Shown in pieces: positions 26,452 to 34,239 of a stretch of DNA of 64,000 bases. A model generated the notes under the pieces. The model ran no database searches, was not told where the DNA came from, and saw only the letters and a list, made by a program, of their open reading frames with translations. Position 1 is the first letter of the stretch. Every line of letters begins with the position of its first letter. Where the stretch lies: contig JACQFP010000049.1 in NCBI GenBank assembly GCA_016200005.1, positions 1 to 64,000 of the forward strand. Reading direction: 5' to 3'. A program made the position numbers and the translations under genes. Source of the DNA: Verrucomicrobiota bacterium (GTDB lineage Bacteria > Verrucomicrobiota > Verrucomicrobiia > Limisphaerales > PALSA-1396).

Positions 26452-26609
26452 GCTGGAATTTTATCCAGTTGCCAAAAAACTTTTTCAAAAAATGTGTTGC
26501 ATGTCGGTAGAAAAGATTTTTTATTTTTTCAAAATAAGACTAGTCAGCAGAAAGATTTCTGTCTAAATGAACTTAGATGAACCCAAAAAACTGATCGGGG
26601 GTGATATTC

Positions 26610-26651
26610 GTGGCAGCTAAAAAGAAAAAAGCAGGAAAGAAAAAGAAGTAA
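26610..26651 (+). CDS. Possible lysine-rich micropeptide (13 residues)
   Basis: GTG at 26610 opens a 13-codon frame reading MAAKKKKAGKKKK before a TAA stop. GGGGGTGAT lies six bases upstream, a near-perfect match to the anti-Shine-Dalgarno complement GGAGGTGAT. It sits in a 286-base AT-rich island that separates two GC-rich genes. The composition resembles the tails of histone H1-like and nucleoid proteins, so nucleic acid binding is a guess. A hairpin with 10-base perfect arms follows. It could also be the leader of an upstream 17-codon frame starting near 26565. Confidence 0.45.
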   Translation: MAAKKKKAGKKKK

Positions 26652-26663
26652 CCATCACCCAAC

Positions 26664-26709
26664 ACCAGGATGGCAGGTCTGGTCCCAGCGACAGGTTTCC
26701 CATCCTGGT
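26664..26709. terminator. Hairpin after the lysine-rich frame
   Basis: ACCAGGATGG at 26664-26673 is exactly complementary to CCATCCTGGT at 26700-26709, with a 26-base loop. There is no T run, so it is not a classic intrinsic terminator. It might stabilise the 3' end of a short transcript or be part of a small RNA. Confidence 0.4.
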
Positions 26710-26737
26710 CAATTGATCTGTCTCGCCCCGCCGCCGC

Positions 26738-27457
26738 ATGGCCAAATTGGTTTTTGACATCGAGTCCTCCACGCTGCCACTGACAAACTTCGATGAAGTG
26801 CAGCAGGAGTATCTTTTTCGCGAGACGGAAAAAATCACCGACGTAGTCGCGCGCGAAACCCGCCGCGCCGAAATCCTTCAGCAGTTCAATCTCTGGCCCT
26901 TCACCGCCCAGGTGGTGTGCATTGCCATGCTCAATGCGGACACGGTGCGGGGTCAGGTGCTGTTCACCGCGGATGATTGCGAGGCGGACACTGCCGAGGC
27001 CGGGCCGGTCGAGTTTGTTGCCTGCGTGGATGAGACTGAACTACTGACGGCCTTTTGGGACGTGGCCCAGCATTATGAGGCGATTGTGACGTTCAATGGG
27101 CGCGGTTTTGATGTGCCCTTCCTTTACCTGCGGTCCGCTCTCTTGAACGTCCCGATCAAACGCAAGGACTGGCTCGGCTACCGTTTTCAAACTGAACCGC
27201 ATTGCGATCTGGCAGAACAACTTACATTTTACGGCGTCAGCGGTCGGGATGGGGCGGCGCGCAAGTTCAATCTCGATTTCTACTGCAAGGCCTTCGGCAT
27301 TGAATCACCCAAGAGTCACGGCGTCACGGGGCTGGACGTAAATCATCTGCTGGCGGAAGGCAAGTATCGCGAGATTGCCGAGTATTGTTTGCGGGACGTG
27401 CGCGCCACCGTGGAGCTTTACCGGATCTGGAAAGAGCGGCTGGCGGGAATCAAATGA
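26738..27457 (+). CDS. DEDD-type 3'-5' exonuclease / RNase H-like domain protein
   Basis: A 239-residue protein of the ribonuclease H-like exonuclease fold (PolB-like 3'-5' exonuclease group). The acidic motifs are visible: VFDIESSTL (Exo I), TFNGRGFDVPFLYLR (Exo II) and YCLRDVRATVELYRIW (Exo III). It probably trims single-stranded DNA or RNA in the cytoplasm. The ATG follows the AT-rich island at 26452-26737. Its stop overlaps the next gene's ATG (ATGA), so translation is coupled. Confidence 0.85.
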   Translation: MAKLVFDIESSTLPLTNFDEVQQEYLFRETEKITDVVARETRRAEILQQFNLWPFTAQVVCIAMLNADTVRGQVLFTADDCEADTAEAGPVEFVACVDETELLTAFWDVAQHYEAIVTFNGRGFDVPFLYLRSALLNVPIKRKDWLGYRFQTEPHCDLAEQLTFYGVSGRDGAARKFNLDFYCKAFGIESPKSHGVTGLDVNHLLAEGKYREIAEYCLRDVRATVELYRIWKERLAGIK

Positions 27458-28140
27458 GTGCGGAGTGCGGAGTGCGGAGTGCGGAATCCGAAGCGCGCCG
27501 CGGTCGTGAGAGGACGTTCGTTTGTTTTGCAGTCAAGGAGGAGGCGGCTGCGTTTCGAAAAATCGCAGCGGGCAGAACCGATGTTGCGATTCTCATCACC
27601 GGCATCGGACAGAACAACGCTCAAAGGTCGGTTCGCGATTTTCTCCGGCAGCATTCTCCTCAGCGTGTGTTCACCTGCGGTTTTGCCGGTGGTCTGAATC
27701 CCAAACTCAAAATTGGCGATGTGATTTTTCTCACTGTCTATCCCGATTTGGACAAGGCTCTGGCTGAGTCGGGCGCATCGCCAGCAAGTTTGTTTTGTGC
27801 ACAGCGCATCGTGACGACGGCGGCGGAAAAGCAAGAGTTGCGTCGCACCACAGGTGCCGACGCGGTGGAAATGGAATCAGGCGCGATTCAAGCCGTCTGC
27901 CGCGAGCGCGGAATTCCTTGCGCGACAGTGCGCGTGATCTCAGACACAGCCAACGAAGATTTACCGCTTAACTTCAACCGACTTGCGAAGCCGGACATGA
28001 GCCTCGATTACGGCAAGCTGGCGCTGGCAATTGCGAAATCGCCCGCGCAAATTCCAGCACTGTTGCGGCTGCAGAAGAATTGCCGGTTCGCAGCGGAGCA
28101 GCTCGCCCGTGTATTGGCGAAGGTCATCTGGCCGCCGTAG
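27454..28140 (+). CDS. Hopanoid-associated nucleoside phosphorylase family protein (HpnG-like)
   Basis: A protein of the MTAN/purine phosphorylase superfamily. HpnG removes adenine from adenosylhopane in the synthesis of extended hopanoids. The family start is FVCFAVKEEAAAFRK, followed by ITGIGQNNAQ, the turn CGFAGGLNPKLKIGDV, and the active-site segment DAVEMESGAIQAVCRERGIP. RVISDTANEDLPLNF has the conserved Asp. The first ten or so codons are translated from a GAGTGCG heptamer array, so the natural N-terminus may be later. A futalosine or MTA hydrolase role is possible, but HpnK- and HpnD-like neighbours favour a hopanoid role. Confidence 0.75.
   Translation: MSAECGVRSAESEARRGRERTFVCFAVKEEAAAFRKIAAGRTDVAILITGIGQNNAQRSVRDFLRQHSPQRVFTCGFAGGLNPKLKIGDVIFLTVYPDLDKALAESGASPASLFCAQRIVTTAAEKQELRRTTGADAVEMESGAIQAVCRERGIPCATVRVISDTANEDLPLNFNRLAKPDMSLDYGKLALAIAKSPAQIPALLRLQKNCRFAAEQLARVLAKVIWPP
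27456..27490. repeat. Heptamer array at the start of the HpnG-like gene
   Basis: Four exact tandem copies of GAGTGCG are followed by a diverged unit GAATCCG. The array begins at the overlap of the two genes and encodes the first residues of the downstream protein (SAECGVRSAES). Confidence 0.85.
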
Positions 28141-28558
28141 GCGTTTGGGCGGCGGGGATTGCGTCCGCCGGTTTGGACTTCGCCTTCTCGCTGTAGCTCA
28201 CCAGTGCCGCGCCGACGACTATCAGCGCCACGCCTGCCCAACGCAGCGCCGACACTTCTTCCTTGAGAATGATCTTCGCCGCAATGGCGGTGATGACGAA
28301 ACCAAGAGAAGTCAACGGCCAGATCAGACTGACATCCCGCTGGGAGAGCAGGTATAGCAAGCAGCCAAAAAAAATCGCCTCGAAGAAAATGCCCAGCAGA
28401 ATATTGCGGTTGACGGCACCGCGCGCCACGAGCCGGCCGATTTCCGCCAGGGTGACCTGTTGAAGTTCACCAATCTGTTTCAGGCCGGCGCTTAAAAAAA
28501 CCACGCCCACCGCCTCGAACAAAAGACCGATAATCAAGACAAACAGAATTTTGGTCAT
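28124..28558 (-). CDS. Small four-helix membrane protein (EamA/SMR type)
   Basis: A 144-residue protein with four hydrophobic segments: ILFVLIIGLLFEAVGVVFL, one near residues 50-68 (NILLGIFFEAIFFGCLLYLL), SLGFVITAIAAKIIL and WAGVALIVVGAALVSY. It fits the half-size drug/metabolite transporter fold. Such small proteins occur beside hpnK-type genes and may move lipid-linked intermediates. Its ATG is one base from the end of the HpnK-like gene, so it is in that operon. It overlaps the convergent HpnG-like gene by 17 bases. The C-terminal tail is soluble and proline/alanine-rich. Confidence 0.75.
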   Translation of the reverse strand: MTKILFVLIIGLLFEAVGVVFLSAGLKQIGELQQVTLAEIGRLVARGAVNRNILLGIFFEAIFFGCLLYLLSQRDVSLIWPLTSLGFVITAIAAKIILKEEVSALRWAGVALIVVGAALVSYSEKAKSKPADAIPAAQTPTAAR

Positions 28559-28559
28559 G

Positions 28560-29384
28560 CTATAAATCCTCGTAACGAATCAACTTGATGCCGAGTTCTT
28601 CAACCAGCGCCTTCACCCGTGGACTGACCAAGGCATCGAACTCGTGCTTAAATTCGTCGAGCGACGGATGCGAGTAAAGCTCCGAATCGCCGGCCGGCAA
28701 CTGCGGGAGAAGCCGCGTGACGAATCCTTGATCCACGCGCGCATTTTGCAGCAGGCCGAACACCTGCAAGGTATGTCGAATATTTTTGCGCTGAAGAACG
28801 GGAAGCGCGCGTCCGGAAAGCAAGCGATGAATCAACGCATGACTCACCCGATACCCCCAGTGGCCGGAAGCCAGGCGCGCATTCAACCAAAAAGGGTCGC
28901 GGGTGAAGCGGAAACGCCGGATGCCGAGCCGGTCGGCGTCCTCCATCAGAATCCGGAAGATGGTGGGGTGGAGGTGGAGGTGGAGATGCCCGTTGACATG
29001 GTCGAGCGGAAGACCGGTGGCGCGGAATTTTTCGAACTGCGCATGAATTTCCTGACGTAACTGATCGCGCAGGCTTTTTCGGGCGAAGTACCGAAGGCCG
29101 GCCTTAACCGGACAATCGACGAATTCGTGTTGCGGGTTGACCAGGCTGGGAATCTCTTCTGCGGACAATGCTGAATGACCGCCCAGCAGGGTCAGGTGCA
29201 GCCCCACGCCCAGGCGCGGATTTTCCTTCGCCAGCGCGACGGCTTCCGCAAAGGCCGGCTCGTTCACCATCAAACTGGCGGTGGTGAGGATGCCCTCCCG
29301 ATGAGCGCGGATGACCGCTAGGTTGATGGAACTGGAGCGGCCGAAATCGTCGGCGTTAACAATGAGGCGGCGGGCGGAGGTCAT
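28560..29384 (-). CDS. ChbG/HpnK-family carbohydrate deacetylase
   Basis: A YdjC-fold metal-dependent deacetylase of 274 residues. In hopanoid pathways HpnK removes an acetyl group from N-acetylglucosaminyl bacteriohopanetetrol. Metal and catalytic motifs are RLIVNADDFGRSSSIN at 6-21, LGVGLHLTLLGG, and DHVNGHLHLHLHP. The overall layout fits HpnK better than chitooligosaccharide deacetylase ChbG, and its neighbours include a squalene/phytoene synthase-type gene. I infer the hopanoid role from context; the family also acts on other amino sugars. Confidence 0.8.
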   Translation of the reverse strand: MTSARRLIVNADDFGRSSSINLAVIRAHREGILTTASLMVNEPAFAEAVALAKENPRLGVGLHLTLLGGHSALSAEEIPSLVNPQHEFVDCPVKAGLRYFARKSLRDQLRQEIHAQFEKFRATGLPLDHVNGHLHLHLHPTIFRILMEDADRLGIRRFRFTRDPFWLNARLASGHWGYRVSHALIHRLLSGRALPVLQRKNIRHTLQVFGLLQNARVDQGFVTRLLPQLPAGDSELYSHPSLDEFKHEFDALVSPRVKALVEELGIKLIRYEDL

Positions 29385-29402
29385 CAGGCGACGGGTGTTT
29401 GG

Positions 29403-29484
29403 TTCTTAATGTTAATCTTAATCTTGCTCTTCTGCTCCTCCTTCGCCGGCAGATTAAGAGGAAGATTAAGATTACGATTAAGAA
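29403..29484. repeat. Hexamer inverted-pair hairpin
   Basis: TTAATG and TTAATC units at 29405-29422 (period six) are mirrored by GATTAA units at 29452-29482. The two sides form a hairpin in the gap between the HpnK-like and HpnD-like genes. It shows the same design as the heptamer hairpins but with a six-base unit. Confidence 0.75.
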
Positions 29485-29495
29485 GCGAACAAGGC

Positions 29496-30365
29496 TTAGG
29501 GCGTGCCATAATTCGGCGCCAGGGCGCCCGAGACCAACCGACACCAGGTGCGGAAGATGAGCAGGAACTTCTGGCCCTTGTTCAAGCGCGTCGGTCGGTC
29601 GCCAAAAACGTTGAACTGCTGCCGCTCCAGTTTGCGCAACAACCGCCAGTAAACCGAGCCCATCAATTCCGCCGCAATCATGGCGCGACGGTCTTCAGCG
29701 GGCAAAGTCTCCCGGGCAAGTTGATAAAAATGGCGCGCGCGGCTGGCAACACTCGCCGCCAGTTCACGAAAGCGAGTTGAGTATTCAAGTCGTAGAATTT
29801 CCCCGGATGAAATTTGAAAGCGGGCCAGCTCGGCAAGCGGCAGGTAGATGCGGCCGCGTTCGGCGTCGGAACGCACATCGCGCAGGATGTTCGTCAGTTG
29901 CAAGGCCTTCCCCAGATGGATGGCATAATCGCGAGACGCCGGATTCTTGTAGCCGAAGATCTCGATGCTCAAGAGTCCGACGACGGAAGCCACGCGATAA
30001 CAGTATTGTTCCAGGTCGGCATAATTTTCGTAGCGCTTGATGGCCAAGTCCATCTCCACACCGCGGAGCAACTCATCAAAGTACTCGAACGGAAGCCGAT
30101 ATTGTTGAATGACCGGTTGGAGTTCGCGGTTGACTGGAAACTGTGGTGTCTCCGCTCCGCAGGCCCGGCGGATGTCGTCGCGCCACGCGGCCAGAACCTG
30201 GCGACGCCGGTCGATTGGCGAAGTTTCATCATCGGTCACATCATCCACTTCGCGGCAAAATGCGTAGAGGGCGGATATCCCATCGCGTTTGGTCCGCGGC
30301 AACAGCACGAACGCCAGCGCCAGGTTGGAGGCGCTTTTGCGGGTGATTTGCCGACTTTCTTGCAT
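29496..30365 (-). CDS. hpnD: Squalene/phytoene synthase-family protein (HpnD-like)
   Basis: A prenyl-condensing enzyme. In bacteria HpnD joins two farnesyl diphosphates into presqualene diphosphate, the first step of the HpnDCE route to squalene and hopanoids. Both aspartate-rich motifs are present: YAFCREVDDVTDD near 32-44 and LQLTNILRDVRSDAERGRI plus YLP near 155-175. The 289-residue length is right. It sits with HpnK- and HpnG-like genes, but hpnC, hpnE and squalene-hopene cyclase are not in the window. Phytoene synthase (CrtB) is the main alternative. Confidence 0.85.
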   Translation of the reverse strand: MQESRQITRKSASNLALAFVLLPRTKRDGISALYAFCREVDDVTDDETSPIDRRRQVLAAWRDDIRRACGAETPQFPVNRELQPVIQQYRLPFEYFDELLRGVEMDLAIKRYENYADLEQYCYRVASVVGLLSIEIFGYKNPASRDYAIHLGKALQLTNILRDVRSDAERGRIYLPLAELARFQISSGEILRLEYSTRFRELAASVASRARHFYQLARETLPAEDRRAMIAAELMGSVYWRLLRKLERQQFNVFGDRPTRLNKGQKFLLIFRTWCRLVSGALAPNYGTP

Positions 30366-30368
30366 GCC

Positions 30369-30749
30369 TTACTTTGGCGGTGGGGGTTGATCCTCCGGGC
30401 GGATGGGCGGGAGGCCGCCGGTTTCCGCGAGCGTGGGATTGCGCGGCCGATGTTCCTTGCGGTGCCGGTGCCTTCGGCGATGCCGGTGGCGCGGGGGACT
30501 GGCGGAGGCCCCGTCCGGTGAATGGATTTGGGCGAAGGAAGGTGGATGCGGAGTGCGCAACAGGCCGCGGCGGCGGTGTTTACGATGCAGGAGGTAGGCA
30601 AAGAGAAAAACCAATAATGTGATGGCCACCAGAACCGCCACAAAAATCGTCACCTCATCGAACCGACGCGTGGCGACCAGTTGGTTGGCTGGTTGAGCAT
30701 CGCTCACATTGGTATCAACCTGGGCCAGAATCAGACTGGTGGGTTTCAT
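30369..30749 (-). CDS. Single-pass membrane protein with a basic proline-rich tail
   Basis: A 126-residue protein of unknown function. A polar N-terminal part is followed by one membrane helix (VTIFVAVLVAITLLVFLFAYLL), then a strongly basic His/Arg stretch and a proline-rich C-terminus ending PPPPK. Its start overlaps the stop of the response regulator gene, and its stop lies three bases from the HpnD-like ATG. It therefore links the two-component pair to the hopanoid genes in one transcription unit. I do not recognise a family. Confidence 0.65.
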   Translation of the reverse strand: MKPTSLILAQVDTNVSDAQPANQLVATRRFDEVTIFVAVLVAITLLVFLFAYLLHRKHRRRGLLRTPHPPSFAQIHSPDGASASPPRHRHRRRHRHRKEHRPRNPTLAETGGLPPIRPEDQPPPPK

Positions 30750-32176
30750 AAAGAATCTTCCGCTTCAGCCGGCAACGCACTCACCTCACTACCCTCGGGC
30801 ACCGCGCTGATGTTCAATCGCCGCAGCCGGTAGCGCAGAGCGTGTCGGCTGATCTTCAACTGTTCGGCCGCCTTGGCGATGTTGTAGTGATGTTCTTCCA
30901 GCACACTGGTCACCAGTTCGCGTTCGAATTTGTCCAGCAGGGAATCCAGGGATTGGGTGCGGAGGGCGGCCGGCGCCCCGGGTTTGTGCAGCCGGGTTTC
31001 GATTTCAAAATCCGGCAGGCTGGCGGCTTGGATTTCGTCGGTCGTTTCCAAAATCAAGGCGCGCTCCACGACGTTGCGCAATTCCCGGACGTTGCCGGGC
31101 CAGTGATGGGCCAGCAACTGTTCGCGCGCTGGTCGGGAAAATCCTTTCGTGGGCTTGTTCACCACCCGGCTGAAATGATTCAAAAAATGGTCGGCGAGCA
31201 ACAACACATCGTCGCCTCGTTCGCGCAGCGGCGGCAGGCGGAATTGGAAGACATTCAAGCGGTGGAACAGATCCTCGCGGAAGGTGTCGTCGCGGATCGC
31301 CGCCACAATGTCCCGATTCGTGGCGGCAATCAGGCGCACATCGACCTTCAACGGCTGAGTGCCGCCGACGCGCGTGAAGCTGCCGTCTTCCAAGAAGCGC
31401 AGCAACTTGGCTTGCAGCGGCTTGCTCATGTCCGCAATTTCATCCAGAAAAATCGTCCCGCCGTCCGCTTCTTCCACGCGTCCGGGTTTCTGTTTGTGCG
31501 CACCGGTGAACGCCCCTTTCTCGTGGCCGAACAGTTCGCTTTCCAACAGCGTTTCGGGGATGGCAGCGCAATTGATGCGGATGTAATTGGCGGCGTGCCG
31601 ACGGCTCAGGCTGTGAATGGCGCCGGCCACCAATTCCTTGCCGGTGCCGCTTTCGCCGAGGACCAGCACGGTCGCATCAGTCGGCGCAACTCTTTGAATC
31701 AACTGCCGCAACTCCCGCATTTGCGGCGATTCGCCGATGATGTGTTCGAGGTGATACGTTTCAAAAGCCTGCGCGCGCAAGGCGACGTTTTCCTGCAGCA
31801 GGCGATAACGCTCGGCGCAACGCGAGACGGCGTGCAGCAACTCCTCGGGCGCAAACGGTTTGGCCAGATAATCAATCGCCCCTGCTTTGATGGCTTCCAC
31901 GGCCAGCTTGGGGGTGGCGTAGGCGGTGATCATCAGGATCGGCAGGTCCGGCCATTGGGCGCGCGCTTTGCGCAGGAATTCAAAGCCGCTCATGCCACCA
32001 AGCCGGGCATCCGTGATGACCATGAAAAAATTCTCCTGCGCCAGCAGGCTCAGCCCCGCTTCGGCCGATTCAACCGCGCGGGTCGAATAGCCTTCGTCGC
32101 CCAACACAGTCTCCAGGGAGAGACGCATGTTTTTTTCATCGTCCACGACGAGCACGGGTGGCAAGGGAAAGCTCAT
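30746..32176 (-). CDS. NtrC-family sigma54-dependent response regulator
   Basis: A transcription activator of 476 residues. The receiver domain has VLVVDDEKN and the phosphoacceptor Asp56 in VITDARLGGMSG. The AAA+ domain has Walker A LGESGTGKELVAGAIH, the sigma54-contact loop GAFTGAHKQKPG and Walker B GGTIFLDEIADM. A Fis-type helix-turn-helix ends the protein (HYNIAKAAEQLKISRHALRY). It overlaps the sensor kinase gene by four bases (ATGA). Target promoters are unknown, but it lies upstream in the same run as the hopanoid genes. Confidence 0.95.
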   Translation of the reverse strand: MSFPLPPVLVVDDEKNMRLSLETVLGDEGYSTRAVESAEAGLSLLAQENFFMVITDARLGGMSGFEFLRKARAQWPDLPILMITAYATPKLAVEAIKAGAIDYLAKPFAPEELLHAVSRCAERYRLLQENVALRAQAFETYHLEHIIGESPQMRELRQLIQRVAPTDATVLVLGESGTGKELVAGAIHSLSRRHAANYIRINCAAIPETLLESELFGHEKGAFTGAHKQKPGRVEEADGGTIFLDEIADMSKPLQAKLLRFLEDGSFTRVGGTQPLKVDVRLIAATNRDIVAAIRDDTFREDLFHRLNVFQFRLPPLRERGDDVLLLADHFLNHFSRVVNKPTKGFSRPAREQLLAHHWPGNVRELRNVVERALILETTDEIQAASLPDFEIETRLHKPGAPAALRTQSLDSLLDKFERELVTSVLEEHHYNIAKAAEQLKISRHALRYRLRRLNISAVPEGSEVSALPAEAEDSL

Positions 32177-33639
32177 GGGCCAAGTCTCAGCAACAGTTTC
32201 GCGGGGAACAATAATATGAAGCGCGCCCCTTGTCCAAGCTCTGATTCAACGCGCACAGTTCCACCGTAAAGCTCCACGTTGTGTTTGACGATCGCCAGCC
32301 CCAGTCCCGTGCCTCTTTCCTTGCTGGTAAAGTAGGCATCAAAAATCTTCCCCAACTTGTCGGCGGCGATGCCCGGCCCGTCATCCCGGACAATCACTTC
32401 AATGGAATAATCGCGCTGACAATGAGCGCTCAGAAAAATGTTTCCCTTTCCCCGCAATGCTTCACGAGCATTTTGCAGCAGGTTCACAAATACCTGGAGC
32501 AGATGGGCGCGCTGCATCAACAGCGGCGGAAAATGGGCCGCATAATCGCGATGGATTTGGATCTCATATTGCGCGCCGCGCGGAAAGACTTGCTCGACGG
32601 CGCGCTCCAGTTCCTCGATCACGCTCAATTTTTCCACACGACCTTCGCTCAACTGCGCATAACCAATCAGTTGCGTGATGATGCGGTCCGAGCGTTCCAC
32701 CTCCTCCTGAATGATTTGAATCTGTTGAGCCGCGTCGCCTTTGCCTTCACGCAACGCGCGCTGGAGGGAGAAGGCCGCATTGTTGATGATGCCCAACGGG
32801 TTTTTCATTTGATGGGCGATTTCGGCGGCCAGCCGGCCAGCGGCGGCCAACTGTTCCTGGCGGGCGGCAAATTCCTGCGCTTCCTCCTCCACATGACGTT
32901 GCTTTTCCAACAAAGCCCGCACCCCGTAACAACTAATGGTCATCAACCAAAGGATGATCAGGCGTAGTAGAAAGGGTTCAGTGGCGACCTCGGCGCTCGG
33001 GGCTTCGGGTTGTGAATTCACCAGAATCCGATGGCGGGCAGGTTGAGACTTGACCGATGGTTGAACAACCTTCCGGGTCGGCGGCAGATAAAGCGCGGTG
33101 GTTTCCAGCTCGCCGACGTTGATGGCCAGGCTGCCTGCGCCAAGGTAAAAACCGCTCAACATCAGATTCAACACGATTTGCGGCATCGCCAGCGGAATGC
33201 TCAGAGCGTTGACCACGATCAACCCTGGAAAAACCCAGAAAAGAATGCTTTCGAATCCGCCAGTCACCAACGTCAGGCCCGCCAGCATCAGACCGTCCAA
33301 CAAACCGACCGTAAACACCAGCCATTGGATCATCCCGAGGGGAAAGCGTTTCACCACTAGGAGAACGCTCGCGGCGCCGGCTTGAAACAGCACGTAGAAA
33401 ACAAAGAAGTTTTGCAGCGTTTCCAGGACGACGCCCTGCGTTGTGGCCACCTCGGCGAGCCAGCGCGAGTAAAACAGATAATAAAGCACCACTCCCGTCA
33501 CCATCACCCGCGCCGGCAAAACGATGTTGCGCTGCACCGCCAGAATGCGTGAGGTTTGCTGGGGCGGATCGGGGGCTGGAATTTCCAGCATTGCGGCCAG
33601 TTTTTTTGGCCATTGCCATTGGAATTGATTCATAGGCAA
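32173..33639 (-). CDS. Membrane sensor histidine kinase
   Basis: Partner kinase for the adjacent NtrC-type regulator. About six hydrophobic segments occupy the first 240 residues. A short coiled linker (EKQRHVEEEAQEFAARQEQL) leads to the H-box AAEIAHQMKNPLGIINNAAF, with the phospho-His in AHQMKNP. The ATPase has the N-box FVNLLQNAREALRG, G1 DDGPGIAADKLGKIF and the GTGLGLAIVKHNVELYGG end. There is no periplasmic sensing domain of note, so it probably senses a membrane or intramembrane signal. Confidence 0.94.
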   Translation of the reverse strand: MPMNQFQWQWPKKLAAMLEIPAPDPPQQTSRILAVQRNIVLPARVMVTGVVLYYLFYSRWLAEVATTQGVVLETLQNFFVFYVLFQAGAASVLLVVKRFPLGMIQWLVFTVGLLDGLMLAGLTLVTGGFESILFWVFPGLIVVNALSIPLAMPQIVLNLMLSGFYLGAGSLAINVGELETTALYLPPTRKVVQPSVKSQPARHRILVNSQPEAPSAEVATEPFLLRLIILWLMTISCYGVRALLEKQRHVEEEAQEFAARQEQLAAAGRLAAEIAHQMKNPLGIINNAAFSLQRALREGKGDAAQQIQIIQEEVERSDRIITQLIGYAQLSEGRVEKLSVIEELERAVEQVFPRGAQYEIQIHRDYAAHFPPLLMQRAHLLQVFVNLLQNAREALRGKGNIFLSAHCQRDYSIEVIVRDDGPGIAADKLGKIFDAYFTSKERGTGLGLAIVKHNVELYGGTVRVESELGQGARFILLFPAKLLLRLGP

Positions 33640-33664
33640 TCTGCCCTCCGGGCATCTTTACTTA

Positions 33665-34213
33665 TCAGGCCAGCAATTCCAGAACGCGGGCAGCCACTTT
33701 CTCCACTGGCCAGAGCCGTCCCAACCCTTCGTAACCGCAGGAGAGTAGCCCTTCCTCCGGCCCGATGAACTCGGCGCCGCGCGACTTGAGCGTTGCCACG
33801 TTTTGTTGCGTGGCCGGGTGCAGCCACATCTTGCCGTTCATGGCCGGCGCGATCAGCACCTTGGCTTTGGGATTCAGCGCCAGCGCAATGCACGTCAAGG
33901 CGTCATCGGCAATGCCATTCGCCATTTTTGCCAGCGTGTTGGCCGTCGCGGGCGCGACGAGCAACAGCGCCGCCTCATCGGCGAGTTTGATGTGGGTGGG
34001 TTTCCAACCTTCCTCCTCGTCGTAAAGGTCGGTGACGACCGGATGGCGGGACAGGGTCTTGAAGGCGAGCGGCGTGATGAAGCGGAGCGCATCCGCGGTC
34101 ATCACCACGTGCACATCACCACCCCGTTGCGTCAATTGGCTGGTCAACTCCGCCGCTTTGTAAGCCGCGATGGAGCCGGTCACTCCAAGAACAATATTTT
34201 TACTCTTGCTCAT
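33665..34213 (-). CDS. coaC: Phosphopantothenoylcysteine decarboxylase, CoaC domain only
   Basis: A flavoprotein that decarboxylates 4'-phospho-N-pantothenoylcysteine in coenzyme A synthesis. LGVTGSIAAYKAAELTSQL is the FMN-binding start, with the active-site His region in WKPTHIKLADEA. VAPATANTLAKMANGIADD and IAPAMNGKMW are the PASANT-like and substrate-clamp motifs. ATG at 34213 removes ten non-family residues. Most bacteria have a fused CoaBC of about 400 residues. Here only the CoaC half, about 180 residues, is present and no coaB follows. It belongs to the yicC-gmk-coaC group. Confidence 0.88.
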   Translation of the reverse strand: MSKSKNIVLGVTGSIAAYKAAELTSQLTQRGGDVHVVMTADALRFITPLAFKTLSRHPVVTDLYDEEEGWKPTHIKLADEAALLLVAPATANTLAKMANGIADDALTCIALALNPKAKVLIAPAMNGKMWLHPATQQNVATLKSRGAEFIGPEEGLLSCGYEGLGRLWPVEKVAARVLELLA

Positions 34214-34239
34214 CGGTTGCGCCTTGCGTCGGCCAGTGC

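Noticed and set aside
30842-32269. A 475-codon open frame on the plus strand
   Set aside because: It lies antisense to the NtrC-type regulator, which has all expected motifs. Long antisense frames are common in GC-rich DNA.
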